Below are positions 38,416 through 47,137 of a DNA stretch of 64,000 nucleotides, one piece after another. The notes below the pieces were generated by a model. It was not told the origin of the DNA and did not search any database. It saw only the letters and a list, made by a program, of their open reading frames with translations. Numbering within the stretch: position 1 is the stretch's first letter; each line of letters begins with the position of its first letter. This stretch comes from Alphaproteobacteria bacterium. GTDB lineage: Bacteria; Pseudomonadota; Alphaproteobacteria; ATCC43930; CGMCC-115725. The DNA lies in NCBI GenBank assembly GCA_021325525.1, contig JAJPHB010000067.1, positions 1 through 64,000 on the forward strand. The letters are read 5' to 3'. The position numbers were made by a program, and so were the translations under genes.

Positions 38416-38427
38416 CGGATCAGCGCG

Positions 38428-40305
38428 TCATAACAGGCGGTCGATGTCCTTGCGGTTGATCTCGACGGGGTAGCGGGCGCGCAGAGCCTTGTCGAACTCG
38501 GCGAGGAGGTCGCTTTCCATGCCCTGGGCGAGGCGCTCGGACAGCTGGTCGACGCCGGCCTTGTCGGCCTTCGGATCGGGCTCCTCGATGCTCTTCACCT
38601 GCGCCACGTACCAGCCATCGGCACCTTCCGAGACGCCCGCTTCGCCCTGCTTCAGAGCGAAGATGCGGGCGACGAGCGTCGCCGGCAGCGCCTTCTCGCC
38701 GCTGCCGGTGCGCAGCAGGGGCGGCGAGGTCGTCACCTCGAGCTTCTTCCCGCCGGCGATCTCGGCGAGGCTCTTGCCGGGCCCGACCGCGGCGCCGATC
38801 GCCTTCGCTTCGGCCTCCGCCGCGGCGTTGCGCTTGTCGGCGAGCCACATCTCCTTGACCTTGTCCTTGACCTCGGCGAGCGGCTTCTCGGCGGAGGGCG
38901 TCACGCTGTCGACGCGGAGAAGGAAGTAGCCGTTGTCCTTCGTCTCGGTGAGGCGCGAGGTCTGCCCCTGGTCGGTGTTGAAGGCGGTGTGCAGGATCTC
39001 GGCATCCGAGACCGCCGCGTGCTCGCCCTTAGGATCGCGCCCGTCGAGATCGACGGCCGGCACCTTGGTCGTCTTCATTTTGAACTTCTCTGCCACCTGC
39101 TCGATGGTGGCGCCGCCGGCGAGGGCGTCCTCGATCTCGTTATGCTCCTTGAAGACCTCGTCGGCCGCCATGTCGCGCGCCACCTCGGTCTTGAGCTGGT
39201 CCTTCACCTCATCGAAGCTCTTGGTGCCGCCCTGCTGGATGCCGGTGACGCGCAGGATGTGCCAGCCGAGCGCGTCCTGCACCGGCTTGCTCGTGCCGTC
39301 CTTGGCAAGGGCGAAGGCGACGTCGGCCAAGGCCTGCGGCATGTCCTTGCGCTCGACCCAGCCGAATTTGATGGCGTCGGCGTCCTGCCCCGCCACCTCC
39401 TTGGCGACGGCGGCGAAATCCTTGCCGGCGGCGAGCTGGGCCTCGGCCTCCTTCGCCTTGGCCTCGTCGGGGAGCAGCATCTGCTCGATCTCGCGCCGCT
39501 CCGGCGTTTGGAACTCGTCCTGCCGCGAATCATACTCCTTGCGGAGCTTCTCCTCGGGGACGTCCATGCTGGCGGCAAGATCCTCGGGCCGCAGCTCCGC
39601 CACAGTGAAACCACGGTATTCAGGGGCGCGGAAGGCCTCCTGGTGCTTGTCGTAGAAGGCCTGGAGGTCGGCTTCGCTCGGCTCGGGAATGCCGGTCATC
39701 GCCGCGTTGGCGATGAAGACGGTGTCGGCGACGCGCTTCTCGTTCTGCCGGCGGAAGAGCGGGTCGACGAGCTCCGGCGGCGCCACGGCCCCGCCGGCGA
39801 CGGCGCCGGTCAGCACGCTGCGCTCGATGTCCTGGCGGACCGAGTTGAAGTAGCTCGCCTCGCTGAGCTGGTTGTTGGCGAGGATCAGCTTGAAGAGGTT
39901 GGGGTCGAAGGCGCCGCTGCTGTTGTGGAAGTTGGGGTTGGCGAAGATCGCGTTGTAGACGACCTGGTCGGCGACGCCGATGCCGAGGCGCTGCTCCTCG
40001 AGCGAGAGCAGGTCGCTCGCGACCATGCGGTTGAGGACGCCGTCAACGATGCCGAGCTGCTTTGCCTGATCGGCGTTGAAATTGCTGCCGAAGAGGCGCC
40101 GCATATTCTCCATTTCGCGGTTGACGGCGACCTGCAGCGCGTCGGCCTTGATCTTGATGCCGCCGACATCGGCGACGGTCGTCTCGGCCGGGGTGCGCTG
40201 GCGGAAGACATCGGCGATGCCCCAAATGCCGAAGCTGATGATGAGCACCGCGAAGAGAATCTTGACGATGAGGGAGCCGGCCCTAGACCGGATGGCTTGC
40301 AGCAT
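38428..40305 (-). CDS. ppiD: Membrane-anchored peptidyl-prolyl isomerase/chaperone PpiD
   Basis: 625 residues. A single N-terminal anchor (about 13-32, IVKILFAVLIISFGIWGIADVF) is followed by a SurA-N-like chaperone region, a parvulin PPIC domain (about 260-365, with KFGWVERKDMPQALADVAFAL and DALGWHILRV) and a second weaker PPIC-like C-terminal part. It helps folding of proteins leaving the Sec translocon. It is first gene of the ppiD-trpEGDC-moaC-moeA unit, as in many Alphaproteobacteria. Confidence 0.92.
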   Translation of the reverse strand: MLQAIRSRAGSLIVKILFAVLIISFGIWGIADVFRQRTPAETTVADVGGIKIKADALQVAVNREMENMRRLFGSNFNADQAKQLGIVDGVLNRMVASDLLSLEEQRLGIGVADQVVYNAIFANPNFHNSSGAFDPNLFKLILANNQLSEASYFNSVRQDIERSVLTGAVAGGAVAPPELVDPLFRRQNEKRVADTVFIANAAMTGIPEPSEADLQAFYDKHQEAFRAPEYRGFTVAELRPEDLAASMDVPEEKLRKEYDSRQDEFQTPERREIEQMLLPDEAKAKEAEAQLAAGKDFAAVAKEVAGQDADAIKFGWVERKDMPQALADVAFALAKDGTSKPVQDALGWHILRVTGIQQGGTKSFDEVKDQLKTEVARDMAADEVFKEHNEIEDALAGGATIEQVAEKFKMKTTKVPAVDLDGRDPKGEHAAVSDAEILHTAFNTDQGQTSRLTETKDNGYFLLRVDSVTPSAEKPLAEVKDKVKEMWLADKRNAAAEAEAKAIGAAVGPGKSLAEIAGGKKLEVTTSPPLLRTGSGEKALPATLVARIFALKQGEAGVSEGADGWYVAQVKSIEEPDPKADKAGVDQLSERLAQGMESDLLAEFDKALRARYPVEINRKDIDRLL

Positions 40306-40432
40306 GGACGCGGACCGCGGCTGATTTCGGCTGTGGAGAAGGCGCCGGGATCATAGGGACGGCGCAAGGCCGCCGCAACGGAATCGAGGTCGCAGGGCCT
40401 GGCGGTGCCGCCCGTGCCGGCGCGGCGGCGCC

Positions 40433-41683
40433 TCAGTAAGTCACCGAGACCGATGCCTCGCCCTTCGGTGTCGCCGCCGCCTCCGCGGCAGCACTGGCGA
40501 GATCGCGCAGGTAGTCCTCGCAGGCGTTCTCGTGGACGATCGTCAGCATGAGGTGGAGGCCGGGCGGGTCGCGAGTGAGGTTCGCGACCCAGCCGCGGCG
40601 CGCCAGGCTTTGCGCGACGAGGCGCGGATCGGCGCGCTCGCAGGCGAAGGAGAGCAAGGTGAGGTCGGGCTTGCCGATAACGCGAAAGCCCGGCAGGGCT
40701 TCGATCCCGGCGATGTAGCGGTCGCGGAGGGTCATGAGGCGCCGTGCCTCGCGCCGATAGCCCTCGGCGCCGAGATAATGGAGCGTCGCCCACGCGCCGG
40801 CGACGGCGCCGCCGGGACGCGTTCCGACAATCGTCGCCACGGCGTAGAGGCCGCTCGGCCATTCGTCGATCTCGAACATCGCGGCGGCGGCGCGCTCGGC
40901 GTCGCGAAAGAAGACCGTCGAGGCCGGCTTCGGCGTGAAGCCGTATTTGTGGAGATCGGCGGAGAGCGAGGTCACGCCGGGCAGCGCGAAATCGAATTCC
41001 GGCACGGGATAGCCGAGCTCCCGGGCGAAGGGGGCGAGAAAGCCGCCGACGCAGGCATCGACATGGAACCAGATGCCGCGCCGCTCGGCGAGGGCGCCGA
41101 GCTCCGCGATCGGATCGATGACGCCGCGCGGAAAGCAGGGCGCGGAGCCGACGATCATGATGGTGTCGTCGTCGGTGGCAGCGGCGATCGCTTGCGGGTC
41201 GGCGCGGAAATCGGCAGCGGTATCGGTGCGGCGAACCTCCAGATCCATGAGGCGCGCCGCCTTGCTGAACGCGGGATGCGCGGTATTCGCCATGACGAGG
41301 TTGCCGCGGTGTCCGGCATCGCCGCGCCGGCGGCGCGTCCAGTCGCGGCAGGCCTTCACCGCCATGATGATGCTCTCGGTGCCGCCGGTGCTGAGATGGC
41401 CGGCCGCGCCGTCGGGAGCATGGAAAAGATCGAGGCCGATCTCGATGATTTCCTTCTCCATCTGAACGAGGCTCGGAAAGGCGCGCCTTGCGCCGAGCGC
41501 GTTTTCGGTGAAGTAGAAGCCGTAGGCTTGCCGGCCGATATCGGAAACGTCGTCGGCGCCGCCGCGGAAGATGTAGGCGGGGAGGCGGCCGCCGCGCCAA
41601 TCGGTGTCCGCGGCCGAGCGGGCCTTCAGCTCGACGAGCAGCTCCGCGGCTGAACGCCCGGTCGCCGGCAGTGATTTGCGCAT
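40433..41683 (-). CDS. PLP-dependent decarboxylase, group II / sphingosine-1-phosphate lyase-like
   Basis: 416 residues, fold type I. The probable PLP lysine is Lys246 in SLSADLHKYGF, the aspartate of WFHVDACVGGF (Asp209) pairs with the pyridine nitrogen, STGGTESIIMAVKA (99-112) binds phosphate, and His136 in NTAHPAFSKAA stacks on the ring. This set fits sphingosine-1-phosphate lyase relatives and amino-acid decarboxylases; the bacterial substrate is unknown. It is transcribed in the same direction as the GntR gene 39 nt upstream and opposite to an ABC importer of organosulfur/amine type, so it may process the imported compound. Confidence 0.85.
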   Translation of the reverse strand: MRKSLPATGRSAAELLVELKARSAADTDWRGGRLPAYIFRGGADDVSDIGRQAYGFYFTENALGARRAFPSLVQMEKEIIEIGLDLFHAPDGAAGHLSTGGTESIIMAVKACRDWTRRRRGDAGHRGNLVMANTAHPAFSKAARLMDLEVRRTDTAADFRADPQAIAAATDDDTIMIVGSAPCFPRGVIDPIAELGALAERRGIWFHVDACVGGFLAPFARELGYPVPEFDFALPGVTSLSADLHKYGFTPKPASTVFFRDAERAAAAMFEIDEWPSGLYAVATIVGTRPGGAVAGAWATLHYLGAEGYRREARRLMTLRDRYIAGIEALPGFRVIGKPDLTLLSFACERADPRLVAQSLARRGWVANLTRDPPGLHLMLTIVHENACEDYLRDLASAAAEAAATPKGEASVSVTY

Positions 41684-41722
41684 GCCTTCCTCCTTCGACG
41701 AGCGCGCCGAACCACGCGGCGC

Positions 41723-42532
41723 CTATTCGGGCAGCAGCCTCTTCAGCACGGCGCGCCCGTCCTCGAGGTCGCGCTGGACGGCGCGAACCAGCGCCTTGGG
41801 GTCACGCCGACGGATCGCCTCCAGCATGGCCGCGTGATGGCGCCCACCCTTCCAGCCCGCGTCATAAGACACCGGAAAGAGCAGGTTCATCGACGGGCCG
41901 ACCTGAAGCCACAGCGTTTCCAGAATCTGCAGCAGCGACGGCATGCCGGCCGCGCCATAGATCATGAAGTGGAAATCCTCGTTGAGGCGCAGCGCGTCCT
42001 TGGTGGCGCGCCGGCGATAGGCCTCGCCATGCGCGGTATAGAGCGCCTCCATGCGCGCGAGCTGGGCGGCCGTCATCTTGGTGCAGCCGATCTCGGCGGC
42101 GAGCCCTTCGAGATTGAGGCGGATGACGCAGAGCTCCTCATACCGGTCCCGGGTCAAGATCGGGACGATCACCGTGCGGTCCGGTCCCTGCTCGAGGACG
42201 CGCTCGGCGACGAGGCGGTTCAGCGCCTCGCGTGCCGGCGTCAGGCTGACGCCGAGCGTCGCCGCGATTTCGCGGGTCGTCAGCCTTTCGCCCGGGGAGA
42301 GGGCGCCACGGCGCAGCGCCGTGCGCAGGCTCCGATAGGCTTGGTCGCCCAAGGTCTCGGGGCGATTGACGGGCCGCAGGCGGGCTGTGAGGGCCCGCTG
42401 CGGCGGCTGCCGCTCGGCGGCCGATCCGGCCTCGATCGGCTGCGCCTCGCCTTGGATTGCCCGTCTCACTCTCGTTCGCGCCTCTGAGGCCGCCCCATCG
42501 ACCCGCCGAATTGACCGGCCAAACCGTTGCAT
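41723..42532 (-). CDS. GntR-family transcriptional regulator, FCD subfamily
   Basis: About 269 residues. A winged helix (GDQAYRSLRTALRRG, LTTREIAATLGVSLTPAREALNRL) and a helical FCD domain with LNEDFHFMIYGAAG and HHAAML as ligand-site histidines. The N-terminus before the helix-turn-helix is unusually long (about 55 residues), so the real start may be later than the ATG at 42532; an ATG at 42544 would lie inside the palindrome upstream. It diverges from the ABC transporter genes and reads into the decarboxylase gene; it probably regulates both. Confidence 0.85.
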   Translation of the reverse strand: MQRFGRSIRRVDGAASEARTRVRRAIQGEAQPIEAGSAAERQPPQRALTARLRPVNRPETLGDQAYRSLRTALRRGALSPGERLTTREIAATLGVSLTPAREALNRLVAERVLEQGPDRTVIVPILTRDRYEELCVIRLNLEGLAAEIGCTKMTAAQLARMEALYTAHGEAYRRRATKDALRLNEDFHFMIYGAAGMPSLLQILETLWLQVGPSMNLLFPVSYDAGWKGGRHHAAMLEAIRRRDPKALVRAVQRDLEDGRAVLKRLLPE

Positions 42533-42548
42533 GATATAACACATATCA
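42532..42548. promoter_or_regulatory. Inverted repeat in the divergent gntR/ABC-transporter region
   Basis: TGATAT (42532-42537), 5-nt spacer AACAC, ATATCA (42543-42548): perfect 6-bp arms in an AT-rich patch at the divergent boundary. This is a good size for a dimeric GntR operator controlling both directions. Confidence 0.55.
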
Positions 42549-42691
42549 GTATAGCGAGGCCAGGAAATCTCGCTATGCCAGCCGATGGGCCGTGGCGGCG
42601 GCGCCCGGTTCCAGTTTTCGGGAGGAGCCGTGCGGCTTCAGCGCAAGGTCTTGCCGGTCGGCCTGCCGGGCAAGGGCAGCGGAGGCGGTGC

Positions 42692-43501
42692 ATGAGCGGC
42701 GTCGCGCCCGGCTCCGGCTCCGGAGACTCGGCGCAGCGCGGCGCCGCGATCACGATCGCCGGGCTGACGAAGACCTTCTGGCGCGGCGGCGAGGCGACCG
42801 AGGCGCTGGCGGCAATCGATCTCGAGGTTCCGGCGGGCGCGTTCGTCTGTCTCCTCGGGCCCTCCGGCTGCGGCAAATCGACTCTGCTTCACATCATCGC
42901 CGGCTTCCTCAAGGCGGATCGCGGCGAGGTTCTGGTCGATGGGCGGCGGGTGACCGGCCCCGGCGCCGAGCGCTGCATGCTCTTCCAGTCGCCGACCCTC
43001 TTCCCCTGGCTCACCACGCGCGACAACGTCCTCTTCGGGCCGCGCGCGCAGGGCAAGCCGCGGGCCGCGGCCGAGCGCGAGGCCGATCAGCTTTTGGAGC
43101 TGGTCGGGCTCGGCGCCTTCCGCCGCCATTACCCGCACCAGCTCTCGGGCGGGATGCGCCATCGCGCAGCGCTCGCCCGCGCGCTCATCAATCGACCGCG
43201 CATTCTCTTAATGGACGAACCTTTCGCCGCTCTCGACGCCATTACCCGCGCCTCGATGCAGGAGTTTCTGCTGGAGCTCTGGGAGCGGCAGCGGACGACG
43301 ATCATCTTCGTCACGCATGACGTCGAGGAGGCGAGCCTGCTCGGCGACCGTGTTTGCGTCATGTCGCCGCGGCCGGGCCGCATTCTCTCCGCGACCGAGG
43401 TGCGCCTGCCGCGGCCGCGCGGCGAAGCGACGCGCGACGCGCCCGACTTTGTCGTTCTCCGCCGGCAGATGCGCGCCGAGCTGGCGAGGGCCTGCCAGTG
43501 A
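42692..43501 (+). CDS. ABC transporter ATP-binding protein (NrtD/SsuB/TauB type)
   Basis: 269 residues. Walker A GPSGCGKST (56-64), Q-loop LFQSPTLFPWLT, signature LSGGMRHRAALARAL, Walker B ILLMDEPFAALD and switch FVTHDVEEA. LFPWLT after the Q-loop and the C-terminal SPRPGRI are typical of the nitrate/sulfonate/taurine importer group. The ATG at 42692 has GGAGG 6 nt upstream; earlier in-frame ATGs are in the operator region. The stop overlaps the permease start (GTGA). Confidence 0.93.
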   Translation: MSGVAPGSGSGDSAQRGAAITIAGLTKTFWRGGEATEALAAIDLEVPAGAFVCLLGPSGCGKSTLLHIIAGFLKADRGEVLVDGRRVTGPGAERCMLFQSPTLFPWLTTRDNVLFGPRAQGKPRAAAEREADQLLELVGLGAFRRHYPHQLSGGMRHRAALARALINRPRILLMDEPFAALDAITRASMQEFLLELWERQRTTIIFVTHDVEEASLLGDRVCVMSPRPGRILSATEVRLPRPRGEATRDAPDFVVLRRQMRAELARACQ

Positions 43502-44334
43502 CCGAACGGAGCATCGCGGCGCCGCCGCTCGCCGCTCCCGTCCGACGGCGCGGCGCGGCAGGCCTCAGCCGGCAGCGCATGCTCTTGTCGGCGGCCAGCA
43601 TCATCCTCGGCCTGGTGATCTGGCAGCTGACGGCGATGCTCGTCATTCGTGACACCGTGCTGCTGCCGACGCCGATCCAGACGGGCGCCACCCTCCTCCG
43701 CTATTTGCAGATGCCGTACCCGACCGATGGCGAGACGCTGATCGGCCATGCGGCAACGAGCGCGATGCGCATTTTCGCCGGCTTCGCCATCGGCACGGTC
43801 ATCGGCATCGCCACCGGTGCGCTGATGGCGGGGTTCCGGCCCTTCCGCGCCCTCGTCGATCCCTTCATCGAGATCACCCGGCCCTTGCCGCCGCTCGCCT
43901 TCGTCCCGGTGCTCGTCGTCTGGTTCGGCATCGGCGAGACGCCGAAGATCGTCCTCATCGCCATGGGCGTCGTGCCGGTCATGGCGATCTCGACCGCCGC
44001 GGCGCTCGACCGCGTTTCGGAAGACATGCTGAATGTCGCTCGCAGCCTCGGCGCCTCGGAGCTGCACACCATGCTGCATGTCCGCATCCGCGCCGCCGTC
44101 CCCCATATCGTCACCGGCATGCGCCTTGCCATGGGGCTTTCCTGGACGAGCATCGTCGCCGTCGAGATGATCGCGGCTACGGCCGGATTGGGCTACGTCA
44201 TCCTGCAGGCGGGGCTCTTTCTCAATACCAGCCTCATCTTCGCCGGAATCCTCATCATCGCCGCGCTCGGCATCGCCATCGATGCGCTGCTGCGCCTGCT
44301 CCAGCGCCGGCTCGACCCGACGATGAGCCGCTGA
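43498..44334 (+). CDS. ABC transporter permease (SsuC/TauC type)
   Basis: 278 residues with about six transmembrane helices, starting with one at 28-50. The EAA-type coupling motif that contacts the ATPase is ARSLGASELHTMLHVRIRAAVPHI. Helices and loops (TRPLPPLAFVPVLVVWFGIGE) match the BPD permease family of sulfonate, taurine and nitrate importers. The GTG start overlaps the ATPase stop, implying coupled synthesis of the two subunits. Confidence 0.93.
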   Translation: MTERSIAAPPLAAPVRRRGAAGLSRQRMLLSAASIILGLVIWQLTAMLVIRDTVLLPTPIQTGATLLRYLQMPYPTDGETLIGHAATSAMRIFAGFAIGTVIGIATGALMAGFRPFRALVDPFIEITRPLPPLAFVPVLVVWFGIGETPKIVLIAMGVVPVMAISTAAALDRVSEDMLNVARSLGASELHTMLHVRIRAAVPHIVTGMRLAMGLSWTSIVAVEMIAATAGLGYVILQAGLFLNTSLIFAGILIIAALGIAIDALLRLLQRRLDPTMSR

Positions 44335-44378
44335 GCGCGCGCCGACGACATCGAGATCATCAAGAGGGGAGGAGTACC

Positions 44379-45401
44379 ATGAGACCGGTCAACGCATCAT
44401 GGATCGCCGCCGGCGCGGCAACGGCCTTCATGGGCCTCGTCACCGGCAGCGCGGCCGCCGCCGAGGTCAACGTCTCGACCTGGGCGCATGGCGCGCCTCT
44501 GCAGGAGGCGGTCATCGCCTCGCAACCCGATTTGCTCAGGATGATCCCGGCCGAGATCAAATGGCTGCCGATCACCAGCGGCCCGGCGGCGCTCGCCGGC
44601 ATGAAGGGCGGCGCCTACAACATCGTCAACGGTGTCGGCAACCCGCCGGTCACGACCGCGATCGCCAAAGGCATCGACCTCAAAGTCGTCTGGGCGGAAT
44701 TCTTCGACAATGCCGGCGTCGTGCTCGATCCCGCCCTCGCCGGTCCCGAGCAGATGGCAGGAAAGACCTTCGGGACGCTGCAAGGCGCCTCGGAGGATTT
44801 CGCCTTCCACGGCTGGCTGAAATCGAAAGGCCTCGAAGGCAAGGTCAAGATCGTCGCCCTCGAACGCCAGGCGATGGTCGCCGCCTTCAAGACCAAGGCG
44901 ATCGCCGGTGGCGTCAATTCCGAGCCGGCGCTGAGCCAGATGGTCGCCGATGGCGGCAAGGTGGTGGCGACCGTCAAGGACATCAGCAAGCTCGGCTATC
45001 CCGCGCTCGACGTCGTCGCGGTCGATGCCGATTACGCCGCCAAGAACCCGGCGGTCGTGCAAGGCTATGTCTGCGCTCTCAAAGCCGCCTGGGATCTCAT
45101 GACCGGGCCGTCGAAGGACGAGGTTTTCCGCAAGGCCTCGGCCGCGGTCGGCGCCGACCCGGCCGTCGGCACGAAAGTCGGCGAATCCTGGCCGATCTGG
45201 AACCCGAAGGACGAGCTGACGCAGCAAGGGCTGGGCGAGCCCGGCCACCTCGCGGACGGCGCTGTGGCGCAGGCCTATTTCCGCACCGGACAGTGGCTGA
45301 AGGAGCAGGGCCGTCTCGACGCGCCGCCCAGCATGGACACGATCGTCGCCCATATCGATATCCGCTATGCGCAGAAGGCGCTGAGCGGCGGCTGCAAGTA
45401 A
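44379..45401 (+). CDS. Periplasmic substrate-binding protein (NMT1/TauA-like)
   Basis: 340 residues with a signal peptide (1-28, ending GSAAAA) and a periplasmic two-lobe domain of the NMT1/SsuA type: VSTWAHGAPLQEAVI, GGAYNIVNGVGNPPVTTAIAKGIDLKVVWAEF as substrate-cleft region, AGKTFGTLQGASEDFAFHGWL in the hinge region. Taurine-type proteins of this group bind sulfonates; others bind nitrate, pyrimidines or amidines, so the ligand stays open. Good ribosome site GGGAGGAG. It completes the importer with the two genes upstream. Confidence 0.9.
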   Translation: MRPVNASWIAAGAATAFMGLVTGSAAAAEVNVSTWAHGAPLQEAVIASQPDLLRMIPAEIKWLPITSGPAALAGMKGGAYNIVNGVGNPPVTTAIAKGIDLKVVWAEFFDNAGVVLDPALAGPEQMAGKTFGTLQGASEDFAFHGWLKSKGLEGKVKIVALERQAMVAAFKTKAIAGGVNSEPALSQMVADGGKVVATVKDISKLGYPALDVVAVDADYAAKNPAVVQGYVCALKAAWDLMTGPSKDEVFRKASAAVGADPAVGTKVGESWPIWNPKDELTQQGLGEPGHLADGAVAQAYFRTGQWLKEQGRLDAPPSMDTIVAHIDIRYAQKALSGGCK

Positions 45402-45485
45402 GGCGTCCGCGCCAGGATCGCCCGGGGGGCGTCCTGGCGCCGTTCGCGCAAAGCGAAGGCGTCCAGGGACCGAACCCGCGCCGGC

Positions 45486-45692
45486 TCAGCCCTGCCGCGC
45501 GCTCCGCTCCCGCTTCACGATCTTGTCGAGCTCGCCGAGGACGATGCGGGCCCCGCCCGGCTGCTGCGCCATCTCCAGCGGGCTCATATTCGCCAGATAT
45601 TTGCTCGGCCGACAGAGCAATTCCTGCGCCCGCGCCCCGGCAGCCTCTTCGAGAGCTGCCCGAACGAGCCAAATGCTCGCTTGCGACGACAT
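45486..45692 (-). CDS. Small DUF2384-like (MbcA/ParS/Xre antitoxin C-terminal) protein
   Basis: 68 residues. The segment LLCRPSKYLANMSPLEMAQQ and the following PGGARIVLGELDKIV fit the toxin-binding module of Xre/MbcA/ParS antitoxins: a helix, a proline turn, the (T/S)PLEMA motif and a final helix. The N-terminal DNA-binding part of full antitoxins is absent, and no RES-domain toxin gene is adjacent. GGGAGG lies 6 nt before the ATG, so the frame is very likely translated. It could be an orphan or a remnant. Confidence 0.65.
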   Translation of the reverse strand: MSSQASIWLVRAALEEAAGARAQELLCRPSKYLANMSPLEMAQQPGGARIVLGELDKIVKRERSARQG

Positions 45693-45777
45693 GCTGCCCT
45701 CCCGTATTTGTCGCGTTTTAGCTCATATGGCGACCCGCGCCCGGAGCGCAACCCCGGCCGCCATCGCGCCGCGCATG

Positions 45778-46077
45778 TCACGGCCGGCGCGGCTGGCGCG
45801 CCTTCAGGCGGCGGACGAAGGCGACGAGCCCGTCGCGGCGCTCGTCACGACGCGCCGATGCCTCGGCCGCCGGGCTTCGGCGGGAGGCGGCAGCCTCCGC
45901 CCGCCTCGGTGTTCGGCTCCCCGCGCGGAGGACCACATCGAGCCAGACCATCGCCGAGGCGTAATCGCGCGAGCGGCGGCACGCTCGCGCCCGCCGAAGC
46001 GCGACATCGGGCGCCGCTGCACCGTAGCCGGCAAGCAGAATTCCGGTCAGCAGCTCGACTTTCGCGCGGCGATCCAT
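45778..46077 (-). CDS. Hypothetical protein, doubtful
   Basis: 99-residue frame starting MDRRAKVELLTGILLAGYG. Third codon positions are strongly G/C as in real genes, but there is no ribosome site and no recognised domain, and the second half is Arg-rich, as is typical of spurious frames in GC-rich DNA. It occupies most of the 575-nt gap between the DUF2384-like gene and tpiA. If real, it is cotranscribed toward the DUF2384-like gene. Confidence 0.3.
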   Translation of the reverse strand: MDRRAKVELLTGILLAGYGAAAPDVALRRARACRRSRDYASAMVWLDVVLRAGSRTPRRAEAAASRRSPAAEASARRDERRDGLVAFVRRLKARQPRRP

Positions 46078-46266
46078 GCGGATCGGAACTCACGCGGGCG
46101 GGGCGAGTTCCTGCTCACGCGCGAGGGATCAGCGCCGCTGCCGGCTTTTCGCCTCGAAGGCGCAGATATCGCGGACTGACAGAGCGCGGCGTGGCGTGCC
46201 AGCGGCATGGCGTGGTAGAGCCGATGACCTCTACGAGGGTCGTGGGGCAAGGATCGGAGAGACGAG

Positions 46267-47040
46267 ATGACGGCAGAACGGCGGAAGCTTGTGGCCGGCA
46301 ATTGGAAGATGAACGGGCTGCGCGAGGACGGGCTGCGCCTTGCGCGCGAGATCGCGCATCGGGCGGTGGCCGCCGGCCGCGATGCCGGCGAGAGCCTTGC
46401 CTGCGATCTTCTCATCTGCCCGCCGGCGACTCTGCTCTCGGCGATCGGGCCGGTTCTCGCCGGCTCCAATGTCATGATAGGAGGTCAGGATTGCCATGCC
46501 GCTGCCAAGGGCGCGCATACCGGCGACATCTCGGCCGAGATGCTGAAGGATCTCGGCTGCAGCCACGTCATTCTCGGGCATTCCGAGCGGCGCGTCGGCC
46601 ATGGCGAGAGCGATGCCATCGTTCGCGCCAAGCTCGCGGCGGCCCGCCGGGCAGGACTCACCGGTATTCTCTGCGTCGGCGAGAGCGAGGCCGAGCGGGA
46701 TGCCGGGCGCGCCCTCGCCGTCGTCGAAGCGCAGCTCGCCGGCTCAATCCCCGACGGGATCGGCCCCCAAGAGATGATCGTCGCCTACGAGCCGATCTGG
46801 GCGATCGGCACCGGACGCACGCCGACGCCCCTCGATATCGCCGCCATGCACGCCCATATTCGAGCCGTGCTCGGGCGGCGCTTCTCCGGCGGGAACGGCG
46901 TCCGCATCCTTTATGGCGGATCCGTGAAGCCGGACAATGCGAGCGCGCTGATGGCGATCGCCGATGTCGATGGCGCGCTCGTCGGCGGCGCCAGCCTCGC
47001 CGCCGGCGATTTTTGGGCGATCGCCCGCAGTTGCGGCTAG
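46267..47040 (+). CDS. tpiA: Triosephosphate isomerase
   Basis: 257-residue TIM barrel interconverting the triose phosphates of glycolysis. Active-site motifs: VAGNWKMNG (Lys), VILGHSERR (His) and [12 protein letters not shown] (catalytic Glu), plus [10 protein letters not shown] for phosphate binding. It is first gene of the tpiA-secG-pyrG-kdsA-eno run; GGAGAGACGAG precedes its ATG. In relatives it lies back to back with ppiD; here about 6 kb of accessory genes separate them. Confidence 0.97.
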   Translation: MTAERRKLVAGNWKMNGLREDGLRLAREIAHRAVAAGRDAGESLACDLLICPPATLLSAIGPVLAGSNVMIGGQDCHAAAKGAHTGDISAEMLKDLGCSHVILGHSERRVGHGESDAIVRAKLAAARRAGLTGILCVGESEAERDAGRALAVVEAQLAGSIPDGIGPQEMIVAYEPIWAIGTGRTPTPLDIAAMHAHIRAVLGRRFSGGNGVRILYGGSVKPDNASALMAIADVDGALVGGASLAAGDFWAIARSCG

Positions 47041-47137
47041 CCTTGCCGCCGAGTCGGCGCTAGAACACCGCCGCTCTGCGACGGCCGGCCGGACGGGCAG
47101 CCGGGCGCCGCTCTTTGCTATGGGAAGTCCTCCATCG

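Noticed and set aside
38416-38427. trp attenuator or leader peptide before trpE
   Set aside because: Only 12 nt separate ppiD and trpE, too short for a leader peptide and terminator.
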